A stretch of 64,000 bases of DNA from an uncultured Isoptericola sp. Its GTDB lineage: Bacteria > Actinomycetota > Actinomycetes > Actinomycetales > Cellulomonadaceae. The translations under genes and the position numbers were made by a program. The notes below the pieces were generated by a model. It was not told the DNA's origin and ran no database searches. It saw only the letters and a program-made list of their open reading frames with translations. Below, one piece after another: positions 44,587 to 51,505 of this stretch. The stretch lies in contig CANMFP010000001.1 in NCBI GenBank assembly GCA_947497265.1, forward strand, positions 744,001 to 808,000, read 5' to 3'. Position 1 is the first letter of the stretch. Each line of letters opens with the position of its first letter.

Positions 44587-45414
44587 ATGCCCGAGACGAC
44601 CCCTACCACCGGCCCGCTGCCCCGCATCGGGTTCGGTACCGCCGCCCTGAAGGGCCGGCACGGTGCGGAGACGATCGCGGAGGCGTTGCGGACGGGCTAC
44701 CGGCTGATCGACTCGGCGTTCAACTACGAGAACGAGGGAGCCGTGGGCGCGGCCGTGCGGTCCAGCGGCGTGCCCCGCGACGAGGTGATCGTCACCTCGA
44801 AACTGCCCGGCCGCCACCATGCCCACGCCGCCGCGCTCGAATCGGTCGAGGAGAGCGTCTACCGCACCGGCCTGGACCACCTCGACCTGTACCTGATCCA
44901 CTGGCCGAACCCGTCGCAGGAGCGCTACGTCGAAGCGTGGGAGGCTCTGATCGAGGCGCGCGAGCGCGGGCTGGTGCGCGCCATCGGGGTGTCGAACTTC
45001 CTGCCCGAGCACATCGACCGGCTGGTGGAGGCCACGGGCGTGACCCCCGCGGTGAACCAGGTCGAGCTGCACCCGTACTTCCCGCAGGACGAGCAGCGTG
45101 CCTACGACGCGTCGCGCGGCATCGTCACCGAGGCATGGAGCCCCATCGGGCGGGCGAACGAGATGCTGCGGGACCCGCTGCTGACGCGGATCGCCGAGGG
45201 GCACGGCGTGAGCGTGGCCGAGGTGATCCTGGCGTGGCACGCTCGGCTCGGTGTCCTGCCGCTGCCCAAGGCGACGGCGTCCGAGCGGCAGCGGCAGAAC
45301 CTCGCCGCGATCGACCTGGAGCTCACCGACGCCGACGTCGAGGCCATCGCGTCGCTCGCCCGGCCCGACGGCCGGACCCACGACCAGGACCCGGCGGTCT
45401 ACGAGGAGTTCTGA
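44587..45414 (+). CDS. Aldo/keto reductase
   Basis: A 275-residue NADPH-dependent reductase (AKR5-like). It has IGFGTAALKG, the catalytic Asp/Tyr region LIDSAFNYENEGAVG, LDLYLIHWPNP, the cofactor segment RAIGVSNFLPEHID, VNQVELHPYFPQ, and LPKATASERQRQN. ATG 44587 follows CGAGGAGG. It reduces small aldehydes or keto acids; the true substrate is unknown. It is the last chromosomal-type gene before the IS-bounded island. Confidence 0.93.
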   Translation: MPETTPTTGPLPRIGFGTAALKGRHGAETIAEALRTGYRLIDSAFNYENEGAVGAAVRSSGVPRDEVIVTSKLPGRHHAHAAALESVEESVYRTGLDHLDLYLIHWPNPSQERYVEAWEALIEARERGLVRAIGVSNFLPEHIDRLVEATGVTPAVNQVELHPYFPQDEQRAYDASRGIVTEAWSPIGRANEMLRDPLLTRIAEGHGVSVAEVILAWHARLGVLPLPKATASERQRQNLAAIDLELTDADVEAIASLARPDGRTHDQDPAVYEEF

Positions 45415-45790
45415 GCCGGGCGGCTCGTCTCGCGTGCTCGCCACGGCGCAGAGACCGAACACGACATCCTCGGCGTGCAGGTGCCGCCGGATGTCGTCGA
45501 CGAGACCAGGAACCGCAAGGTCGAGTCAGTTGCACAATTGGGTGCGGGATCCGGCATAACTTGACTTATCGGCTCATGCCGTCTTGACCGCGAGAGGCCT
45601 GCTGAGCTGGCAACAGCGAACCGTATCCTCGGGCCATGAAGCGAACCGAGATTGGCAACCTCGAGCTGCAGGTGGCGTGCTGGGACCACGAAGAGACTCC
45701 GGTGTGCGCCGATGCGATGGCGATGGAGCAGGTGCCAGCGAGCTAGGGCCCGTCTCCGATTCGGACACCTCGCGGTCGCGCCACCCATAC
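45415..45790. other. No recognisable gene; junction zone left of ISL3 element
   Basis: About 375 bases with only short open frames and slightly lower GC. A plus-strand piece near 45425-45540 has coding character but no start and no family likeness. It probably holds remnants at the island edge. Confidence 0.5.
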
Positions 45791-47221
45791 TGGCTCAACG
45801 CAGATGAGGGTGTAGCCGGGGTCTGAAGCCGCCGGCTTCGAGGAGTGATCGGGCGATGTAGTGGGTCAGGTTGCGAAAGCCCAGGGCGGAGCCTCGGAGG
45901 TGTTCGAGTCGGCCGTTGATCGCCTCCGTGGGCCCGTTGCTCGTGCCGGGCAGGTCGAAGAACGCCAGCACGTCCGCGGCGCGCTTGGTCAACATCCGCC
46001 CGAGCGTGACGAGCTCGGTCAGGGCCGCCGGAACGGCGCGGGCCACCGAGTCGATCACCGCGGTCATGAGAGCACGGCCCTGGGCGCGGTCGGGGTGGCG
46101 GTAGGCGGTGATCATGCGCTGGTAGATGCCCCAGGTCGCCTCGACCTCGACGTGCTCCTCGATCGCGAACAGGGCCTCGATCCTGGTCGTCTGCTTGTCG
46201 GTGAGCAGGTCGGCGCCGGTGTGCAGGGTCCGTCGTGCGCGGTAGAGCGGATCCTTGGCGCGGCCGCGGTGGCCGTGCAAGTCGAGTTGGACTCGGCGGC
46301 GGCAGCGGTCCAGGGCATCACCGGCCAAGCGCACGACGTGGAACGGGTCCATCACCGCGGTCGCGTCGGGCAGCTCGTCGGCAGTGGCGGTCTTGAACCC
46401 GGTGAAGCCGTCCATCGCGACGACCTCCACCTGATCTCGCCAGGTCTTCGGGCGGGTGGCGAGCCACTGCTTGAAGGCCTGCTTGGAGCGCCCCTCGACC
46501 ATGTCGAGCAACCGGGCGGATCCGGTGCCGTCGCGGATCGGGGTCAGGTCGATGACCACGGTGACGTACTTCTCGCCGCGCCGTGTGTGGCGCCACACGT
46601 GCTCGTCGACTCCGATGACGGCCACGCCGTCGAAGCGGGCCTCGTCATCGATCAGCACCCGCCGACCTTCGGCCAGGACAGCGTCGTTGGCGGTGTGCCA
46701 TGCCACCACGAGGGCCTCGGCCACCCGCGCGACCGTCAGATGCTGGGTGACCAGACCCACCAGGGCCCAGCGCACCGCCGCCCGCGAGAGCTTCGCCCGC
46801 GGCTCGGCCGCCCTCGACGTGTCTTGGCGCCACACCCGCCCGCAGCTCTCGCAGCGGTAGCGGCGCACCCGCACCAGCAGCGTCGTCGGCCGCCACCCGA
46901 ACGGTTCGTGCGCCAGCCGCCGAGACACCGTGCCCCGCGGCGTGCCCTCGGCCCCGCACCCGCGGCAGAACGCATCATCGGCGCGCGCCACGACCCGGCA
47001 GCACAGCGTCGCCCGGTCGGGCTCCAGATGCTGCCCGACCACGACGAGCCCGAGCTCGTCCAGGCGCGCGAAGGTCGCCAGGTCAGGGGCAGCGAAGGTA
47101 AGTTCAGGCACGTCGAGGTCTTCCAGATGGTGAGCGTGAGAACTTCCATCCTGGGGGACCTCGACCCATCCCCGGAACCGGCTCAGCCAGCCAGCGCTAC
47201 ACCCTCATCTGCGTTGAGCCA
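45791..47221 (-). mobile_element. ISL3-family insertion sequence
   Basis: A complete element of about 1.43 kb bounded by perfect 26-bp terminal inverted repeats (45791-45816 and 47196-47221; outer end GGCTCAACGCAGATG). It holds one transposase gene whose stop lies in the left repeat. The 8 bases outside each end differ (CCCATACT and AGGTTAGT), so the 8-bp direct repeat expected for ISL3 is missing. Confidence 0.9.
45795..47111 (-). CDS. ISL3-family transposase
   Basis: A 438-residue DDE transposase. The N-terminal zinc finger (CRGCGAEG and CESCGRVW) and helix-turn-helix are followed by the catalytic core: VIGVDEHVWRH (first Asp), VVAMDGFTGF and VMDPFHVVRLA (second Asp), and a C-terminal GTSNGPTEAINGRLEHLR (Glu). 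The length is standard for ISL3 and the reading frame is intact, so it may be active. Confidence 0.95.
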   Translation of the reverse strand: MPELTFAAPDLATFARLDELGLVVVGQHLEPDRATLCCRVVARADDAFCRGCGAEGTPRGTVSRRLAHEPFGWRPTTLLVRVRRYRCESCGRVWRQDTSRAAEPRAKLSRAAVRWALVGLVTQHLTVARVAEALVVAWHTANDAVLAEGRRVLIDDEARFDGVAVIGVDEHVWRHTRRGEKYVTVVIDLTPIRDGTGSARLLDMVEGRSKQAFKQWLATRPKTWRDQVEVVAMDGFTGFKTATADELPDATAVMDPFHVVRLAGDALDRCRRRVQLDLHGHRGRAKDPLYRARRTLHTGADLLTDKQTTRIEALFAIEEHVEVEATWGIYQRMITAYRHPDRAQGRALMTAVIDSVARAVPAALTELVTLGRMLTKRAADVLAFFDLPGTSNGPTEAINGRLEHLRGSALGFRNLTHYIARSLLEAGGFRPRLHPHLR

Positions 47222-47266
47222 GGTTAGTGTGGCGAGGACAGGCGCGGCTACAGCCGGCGACGATCT

Positions 47267-48796
47267 ATGGAGGCATTCTTGGACCCGGATTTCCCGCTCT
47301 GGCTGCGGGCTACACACCTGCTCAACTTTGTCCTAATGGGGATTGTGCTGCGCAGCGGGTGGGAAATTCTCGCCTCGCTGCCCCGCCTGTGGTGGCGCAA
47401 TGACTCCAAGCCGGGCACTGAGTGGATCAAGTTCACCCGCCGGGAGCTGCCGAAGGAGGAGGGCGTCTACACCTCCCTCATGGACGAGCGGTCCGCCAGC
47501 CCGCTGCTGACCTTGCCGGGGAAGAAGAACATCGGCCTGGGGCGGCACTGGCACGGACTGGGAGTGACGCTGTGGTTGATCAACGGCCTGCTTTACGTCG
47601 TCCTGCTGTTCGGCACCGGCCTGTGGCGGCGGATCGTGCCGACCTCGTGGGATGTGTTCCCCGAGGCGTGGGAATCCATGCGGATCTACCTCGGCTTCGG
47701 CGTGCCCTCGATCGAGCATTTCCAGCCCTACGACGCGCTGCAGATGCTCACCTACACCGGCGTCGTCTTCATCTTGGCGCCGTTGCTGATCCTGACAGGT
47801 ATCGCGATGTCCCCGGCCGTGCGTTCGCGCTTCCCCTGGTACCTGAAGCTGTGGGGTGGGCACCAGGGCGCTCGTTCGCTGCACTTCATCGGCATGGTCC
47901 TGATGAGCATTTTCATCGTGATGCACATCGGTCTGGTGTTCTTGGTCCACCCCGAGTACAACCTGCCGCACATGGTCTTCGGTGTCACCGACACCGCCCG
48001 ATACGCGCAGGCCTTCACCATCGCGATCGCCACGATCGTCGTCGTTATCGGCTTGTGGATCGCTCTGAGCTACCTCACGCTGGCCGACCGCCCGCGCTCC
48101 CAGCGCGTGCTCGTGGCGCTGACTGAGCCGATCCGCAAGGTCACCCTGAACTGGATGAAGCCCCGCATGGGACGCCAGAGTACTTACACCGAGAAGGACA
48201 TCTCGGAGTTCCACTGGACCAACGGGCTCCCGCCGACCAAGGACGAGTCCACGGAGTGGCTCGCCCACCGGGACAGCGGCTTCCGTGACTGGCGCCTCGA
48301 GCTCGGTGGTGAGCTGAGCGGTAAGACGCTGCAGCTGAGCCTGGGGGACTTGCGTCAGCTCCCGAAGACCGAGTACATCGCGGTCCACACCTGCATGCAG
48401 GGCTGGTCGGCCACCTCCAAATGGGCCGGCGTCCGGCTCCGTGACCTCCTCGAGGTCCTCGGACCTCCCCCGGAGGGTGCCAACTACGTGATGATCACCT
48501 CCCACGGCCTGGCCCAGGAGATGTGGGACCACCGGCCGCGGGAACCGTTCTACGCGGTGCTGGACCTCGACACGGTCGCCGAGGACGACACGATCCTGGC
48601 GTACGAGCGCAACGGGCACCCGTTGGAGGTGCATCTGGGCGCGCCGCTGCGGCTGCGGGTGGAGTCGAACCATGGGTACAAGATGGTCAAGTGGATCAAG
48701 TCCATCGAGTGGATCACCGACTACGCCGCGTACGGTGACGGTCGTGGCGGCACCCGTGAGGACGCCGCGATGCAGGCGTTCAACGGCCGGATCTGA
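47267..48796 (+). CDS. Membrane cytochrome b561-like / molybdopterin oxidoreductase fusion
   Basis: A 509-residue fusion. Residues about 1-290 form a diheme-type cytochrome-b membrane domain (helices at about 10-35, 95-115, 155-180, 205-230, 245-275; histidines in LRATHLLNFVLMG, GRHWHGLG, SLHFIGMVLM, VMHIG). Residues about 330-500 are a sulfite-oxidase/YedY-like Moco domain with the Mo ligand near Cys376 in VHTCMQGWSATSKWAGV and the end segment ESNHGYKMVKWIKSIEW. No Tat signal is seen. It starts 46 bases after the IS, so its own promoter may be displaced. It is probably a redox enzyme coupled to quinones. Confidence 0.85.
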   Translation: MEAFLDPDFPLWLRATHLLNFVLMGIVLRSGWEILASLPRLWWRNDSKPGTEWIKFTRRELPKEEGVYTSLMDERSASPLLTLPGKKNIGLGRHWHGLGVTLWLINGLLYVVLLFGTGLWRRIVPTSWDVFPEAWESMRIYLGFGVPSIEHFQPYDALQMLTYTGVVFILAPLLILTGIAMSPAVRSRFPWYLKLWGGHQGARSLHFIGMVLMSIFIVMHIGLVFLVHPEYNLPHMVFGVTDTARYAQAFTIAIATIVVVIGLWIALSYLTLADRPRSQRVLVALTEPIRKVTLNWMKPRMGRQSTYTEKDISEFHWTNGLPPTKDESTEWLAHRDSGFRDWRLELGGELSGKTLQLSLGDLRQLPKTEYIAVHTCMQGWSATSKWAGVRLRDLLEVLGPPPEGANYVMITSHGLAQEMWDHRPREPFYAVLDLDTVAEDDTILAYERNGHPLEVHLGAPLRLRVESNHGYKMVKWIKSIEWITDYAAYGDGRGGTREDAAMQAFNGRI

Positions 48797-48808
48797 CAGG
48801 AGCAGGGC

Positions 48809-49030
48809 ATGATCAGCACTATCTACACCGTCGCCGGCATGACCACAGCCGAGGATGCGCGGGCCATCAAGGACAGGCTCTATCGCGTGGCAGGTATCGG
48901 TGCCGTCGCCACCGAGATCATTCCCGACGGCGAAGCGCGCATCATCCTCAAGCACAAGGACGACGTCGAGCTGAACCGCTCGGCCATCGAGGCAGCCGTG
49001 CAGGAGGCGGGCGAATACACGCTCGCCTGA
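48809..49030 (+). CDS. HMA-fold small protein lacking the CxxC metal motif
   Basis: A 73-residue protein with the beta-alpha-beta-beta-alpha-beta pattern of heavy-metal-associated domains. It has YTVAGMTTAEDARAIKDRL where GMTCxxC is expected, then GIGAVATEIIPDGEARIILKH. Both metal cysteines are replaced (Thr/Asp), so it cannot bind metal in the usual way. It follows the oxidoreductase gene by 12 bases with AGGAG before the ATG. Confidence 0.75.
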   Translation: MISTIYTVAGMTTAEDARAIKDRLYRVAGIGAVATEIIPDGEARIILKHKDDVELNRSAIEAAVQEAGEYTLA

Positions 49031-49050
49031 CCATTACGGCTACCAATAAT

Positions 49051-49077
49051 GAGACGAAGCACGTGCTTATTCGTCTC
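49051..49077. promoter_or_regulatory. Inverted repeat GAGACGAA-N11-TTCGTCTC before Crp/Fnr gene
   Basis: Perfect 8-bp arms with an inner AGCACGTGCT palindrome, 21 bases after the HMA-like stop and 33 before the Crp/Fnr start. It could be an autoregulatory operator or a terminator of the first unit. Confidence 0.45.
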
Positions 49078-49109
49078 GGCGCATCTAGCATCACTTTCAG
49101 GAGGCAATC

Positions 49110-49931
49110 GTGAGCAGCGAACCCGGCTCCGCCGCATCGCACGGTGCATCCTCCCCGGTCAATTCGGCTACCGGCGCACCTGGCCGACGACGAGTCCCGC
49201 TGCGCTCAACCTGCGCCCAGCCCCATCACTGTCCATTGCCGGTACGCATGAAGGTTCTCGGCCAGGTGCCGCTCTTCGCCGGTCTGTCCCACGAGGATCT
49301 TGTCGGTATCGACCACCGCATGGTCTCGCTGTCCTGGGCTGAGGACGACCCGCTCTACACAGCCGGCGACGTGGCCGAACATCTCTACGTCATGGCAGCC
49401 GGGCGCGCCAAGGTCTCCCGCCCGACCCCGAACGGCCAGGACGTCGTCGTCGATCTCCTGGCCCCTGGCGACCTCTTCGGAGGCATGCACACCCTGGGCC
49501 AGCCCACCTACCCCGAAACCGTTCGCGCCCTGACCACCACCTGCGCGTTACGCATCGACACACGCGCTTTCCGCGATGTCATGACGCAACACCCCGAGGT
49601 CGCCCTACGGGTGGTGGACGACGTCACCGCGCTGCTAGCGCAAGCGCGTGCGGACGTCACCGCGCAATCCACCGCCACCGTCGCCCAGCGGGTAGCGACC
49701 ACGCTGTTGCGCCTAGCCGAGAAGTTCGGCCAGGACAGCTCCTCCGGTGCCACATTGATCCAGTTGCCGCTGTCTCGCACTGACCTGGCCGGCATGACCG
49801 GCTCGACACCGGAGTCCGTCTCCCGGGTAATGAGCCAGCTCCGCAAGGACGGCATCATCGACTCCGGCCGCAGATGGACCGCCATCCTGGACGGCGACCG
49901 TCTGCTCGCCACCGTGGCCGCCAGTGCCTGA
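49110..49931 (+). CDS. Crp/Fnr-family regulator with N-terminal cysteines
   Basis: A 273-residue regulator. An extended N-terminus carries TCAQPHHCPLP, two cysteines just before the cyclic-nucleotide-binding fold (PLFAGLSHEDL, AGDVAEHLYVMAAGRAKV, LLAPGDLFGG). The C-terminal winged helix includes LPLSRTDLAGMTGSTPESVSRVMSQL. The cysteines suggest an Fe-S, heme or thiol sensor rather than cAMP binding. GTG 49110 has AGGAGG upstream. It is the likely activator of two promoters in the island. Confidence 0.9.
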   Translation: MSSEPGSAASHGASSPVNSATGAPGRRRVPLRSTCAQPHHCPLPVRMKVLGQVPLFAGLSHEDLVGIDHRMVSLSWAEDDPLYTAGDVAEHLYVMAAGRAKVSRPTPNGQDVVVDLLAPGDLFGGMHTLGQPTYPETVRALTTTCALRIDTRAFRDVMTQHPEVALRVVDDVTALLAQARADVTAQSTATVAQRVATTLLRLAEKFGQDSSSGATLIQLPLSRTDLAGMTGSTPESVSRVMSQLRKDGIIDSGRRWTAILDGDRLLATVAASA

Positions 49932-49956
49932 GGGGCGAGGACTCTCTCACGTCTGC

Positions 49957-50016
49957 TGCGGTTGATTGATGCACGTCATGGTTCGGTTCCTAGCCCGCTC
50001 GTAACGTCGTAGTCAG
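49957..50016 (+). promoter_or_regulatory. Crp-type box and promoter of the HMA/copZ-like gene (site A)
   Basis: TGCGGTTGATTGATGC at 49957-49972, continuing into CGTCATGGTT, then TAACGTCGTAGTCAGCACCC from 50002. The dyad TGAT-N4-GTCA centres at 49972.5. If TAACGT is the -10 box, the site falls near -41.5, the class II activator position. The same arrangement recurs at 51402. Confidence 0.65.
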
Positions 50017-50061
50017 CACCCAAGAAGGGTGAGACCTCGTCAGAGAAGGAAGGAACACACC

Positions 50062-50301
50062 ATGAGCACCACCGCTCCCACCACCACCCACACGACCCTG
50101 CGCGCCGAAGGCTTCTCCTGCCCCTCCTGCGTGGCGAAGATCGAGAAGCGTGTCGGACGCCTGGACGGCGTCAGCGCCGTGAAGGTCCAGTTCGCCTCGG
50201 CACGCATCGAGGTCGACCACGACCCGGCCAAGGCCAGCGTCGAGGACCTGATCGCCGCTGTGGGCAAGGCCGGGTACGTCGCCAAGCCTGCCGCGTTCTG
50301 A
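50062..50301 (+). CDS. HMA-domain metal chaperone (CopZ-like)
   Basis: A 79-residue heavy-metal-associated protein with the binding motif CPSC in AEGFSCPSCVAKIEKRVG, then VSAVKVQFASARIEVDHDP and a helix AVGKAGYVAK. It is soluble and would hand Cu, Zn or another soft metal to a P-type ATPase. The ATPase in this island lacks its own HMA domain, so this is a fitting partner. The promoter carries the shared Crp-type box. Confidence 0.88.
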   Translation: MSTTAPTTTHTTLRAEGFSCPSCVAKIEKRVGRLDGVSAVKVQFASARIEVDHDPAKASVEDLIAAVGKAGYVAKPAAF

Positions 50302-50327
50302 CGCCCGCGGCGCCAAGGAGAAGGACA

Positions 50328-50569
50328 GTGAGCGTCATGGCACAGGCGGCGCACCTGCAGCTGCGCCTGGGCGAGTTTTTCTGCCCCTCGTGCGCCACCG
50401 ACATCAACCGGCACCTGAAGCGTCTTCCGGGGTGCAGGCCGTGCACATCGATCTGCACTCGCACCGGGTTGACGTCGACTACGACCCCCGACGCTTGGAC
50501 GTCGAGGACATCCTGGTGACCGTCGGCGGCGCCGGCGTTACCGCAAGCGTTATCTCGGAGGACAGCTAG
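50328..50569 (+). pseudogene. Second HMA-domain protein, frameshifted
   Basis: From GTG 50328 the frame gives RLGEFFCPSCATDINRHLKRLPG, then breaks at CCGGGG (50427-50432). One added G would restore VQAVHIDLHSHRVDVDYDP and a normal HMA end (ILVTVGGAGVTASVISEDS) at stop 50567-50569. It is 26 bases downstream of the first HMA gene with AAGGA before the start. A real mutation or sequence error is possible. Confidence 0.75.
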
Positions 50570-50714
50570 GACCCGCCTCCACTAGGGCGACCAGGGACGT
50601 CGACCGGTGCCCAGACCAAGCGCGAGCGCACTGCCCGGGCGTCATCCCGCCACCCATCAGGGCCGCACCGGGCCGCCGGGCCCGTCAATGATCAGCGGAA
50701 GCCTGCCCGCTGCA

Positions 50715-50728
50715 TTCTCACGTGTGAA
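50715..50728. promoter_or_regulatory. Near-palindrome TTCTCACGTGTGAA
   Basis: A 14-bp element with one mismatched pair, 43 bases before the small membrane protein start. Candidate operator; no matching regulator is known. Confidence 0.35.
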
Positions 50729-50770
50729 CCGCTGGTAGACCCACGTCCCAAGAACTCAGGAGAGATTGCT

Positions 50771-51190
50771 ATGAGCGTCAAGCTTCACCATGTCCCGCCG
50801 CGCCTGGCGAGCGGGGCCTTCATATTGAACACCGGAATCACTAAGCGGTCATTGGACGTCGACGGGGCAACGGGGCTGCGGGACCAGGCCGCCAACGCGT
50901 TCCCGTTCTTGAAGAAGATGGACCCGGTCCGCTTCGGGAAGGCGTTGTCGACCTTCGAGATCGCTCTGGGCACGGCGCTACTAGCCCCGATGGTACCCAC
51001 CCGGGTGGCCGCGGCCGGCCTAAGTGGATTCTCGGCCGCATTGATGGCCGTGTACCTCAAGACGCCAGGGTTCACCCGTGATGACGGAATCCGTCCAGCG
51101 CCGGCTGGCATGGGGATCGCTCGGGACGTCTTCATGCTCGGTAGCGGTCTGGGCCTGATGGTGGAGGAACTGGCAACCAGGCGAACCTGA
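50771..51190 (+). CDS. Small membrane protein of the island
   Basis: A 139-residue protein with two or three hydrophobic segments (IALGTALLAPMVPTRVAAAGL, FSAALMAVYL, VFMLGSGLGLMVEEL) after an amphipathic start. It recalls DoxX-like membrane proteins, but I cannot place it in a family. AGGAG precedes the ATG. It lies between the HMA genes and the P-type ATPase and has its own terminator. Confidence 0.65.
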   Translation: MSVKLHHVPPRLASGAFILNTGITKRSLDVDGATGLRDQAANAFPFLKKMDPVRFGKALSTFEIALGTALLAPMVPTRVAAAGLSGFSAALMAVYLKTPGFTRDDGIRPAPAGMGIARDVFMLGSGLGLMVEELATRRT

Positions 51191-51315
51191 CGGGGCCGTC
51201 CCGCCATGCGCGTGACACCCGGCCCCACGGGCCCCGCGGACTGGGGTGTGGTCATGGGCGCCCGCGGGCCGAGGCTACGTGGCTCGTCCGGTCGCATTCT
51301 GAGCCGGACCAGCTA

Positions 51316-51348
51316 AGCGTCACCGCCGATCAACTCGGCGGTGACGCT
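51316..51348 (+). terminator. Strong intrinsic terminator hairpin
   Basis: Perfect 14-bp stem (AGCGTCACCGCCGA / TCGGCGGTGACGCT) with a 5-base loop, followed by CTTCATT. It closes the unit that ends with the small membrane protein. Confidence 0.75.
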
Positions 51349-51401
51349 CTTCATTGCGCCAGCACGCTAGAGCAGCCCCGGCGGCGGTGCACGGATGGGT
51401 G

Positions 51402-51461
51402 TGCGGTTGATTGACGCCGGTCATGGTTGCCCGGTGCCGATCTTCATAACGTCGTTGTCAG
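51402..51461 (+). promoter_or_regulatory. Crp-type box and promoter of the P-type ATPase (site B)
   Basis: TGCGGTTGATTGACGCC, then GGTCATGGTT and TAACGTCGTTGTCAGCACCC from 51447. The dyad TGAC-N4-GTCA is perfect here. The distance from box start to TAACGTCGT is 45 bases, exactly as at site A, while the bases between them differ. Confidence 0.65.
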
Positions 51462-51505
51462 CACCCCGAACTGGGGTTGGACAGCTACAGGAAGGTCGAA
51501 CAGCT

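Noticed and set aside
45637-45800. Short open frame starting MKRTEIGN left of ISL3
   Set aside because: Runs into Arg-rich low-complexity sequence and the IS end; no ribosome binding site or family likeness.
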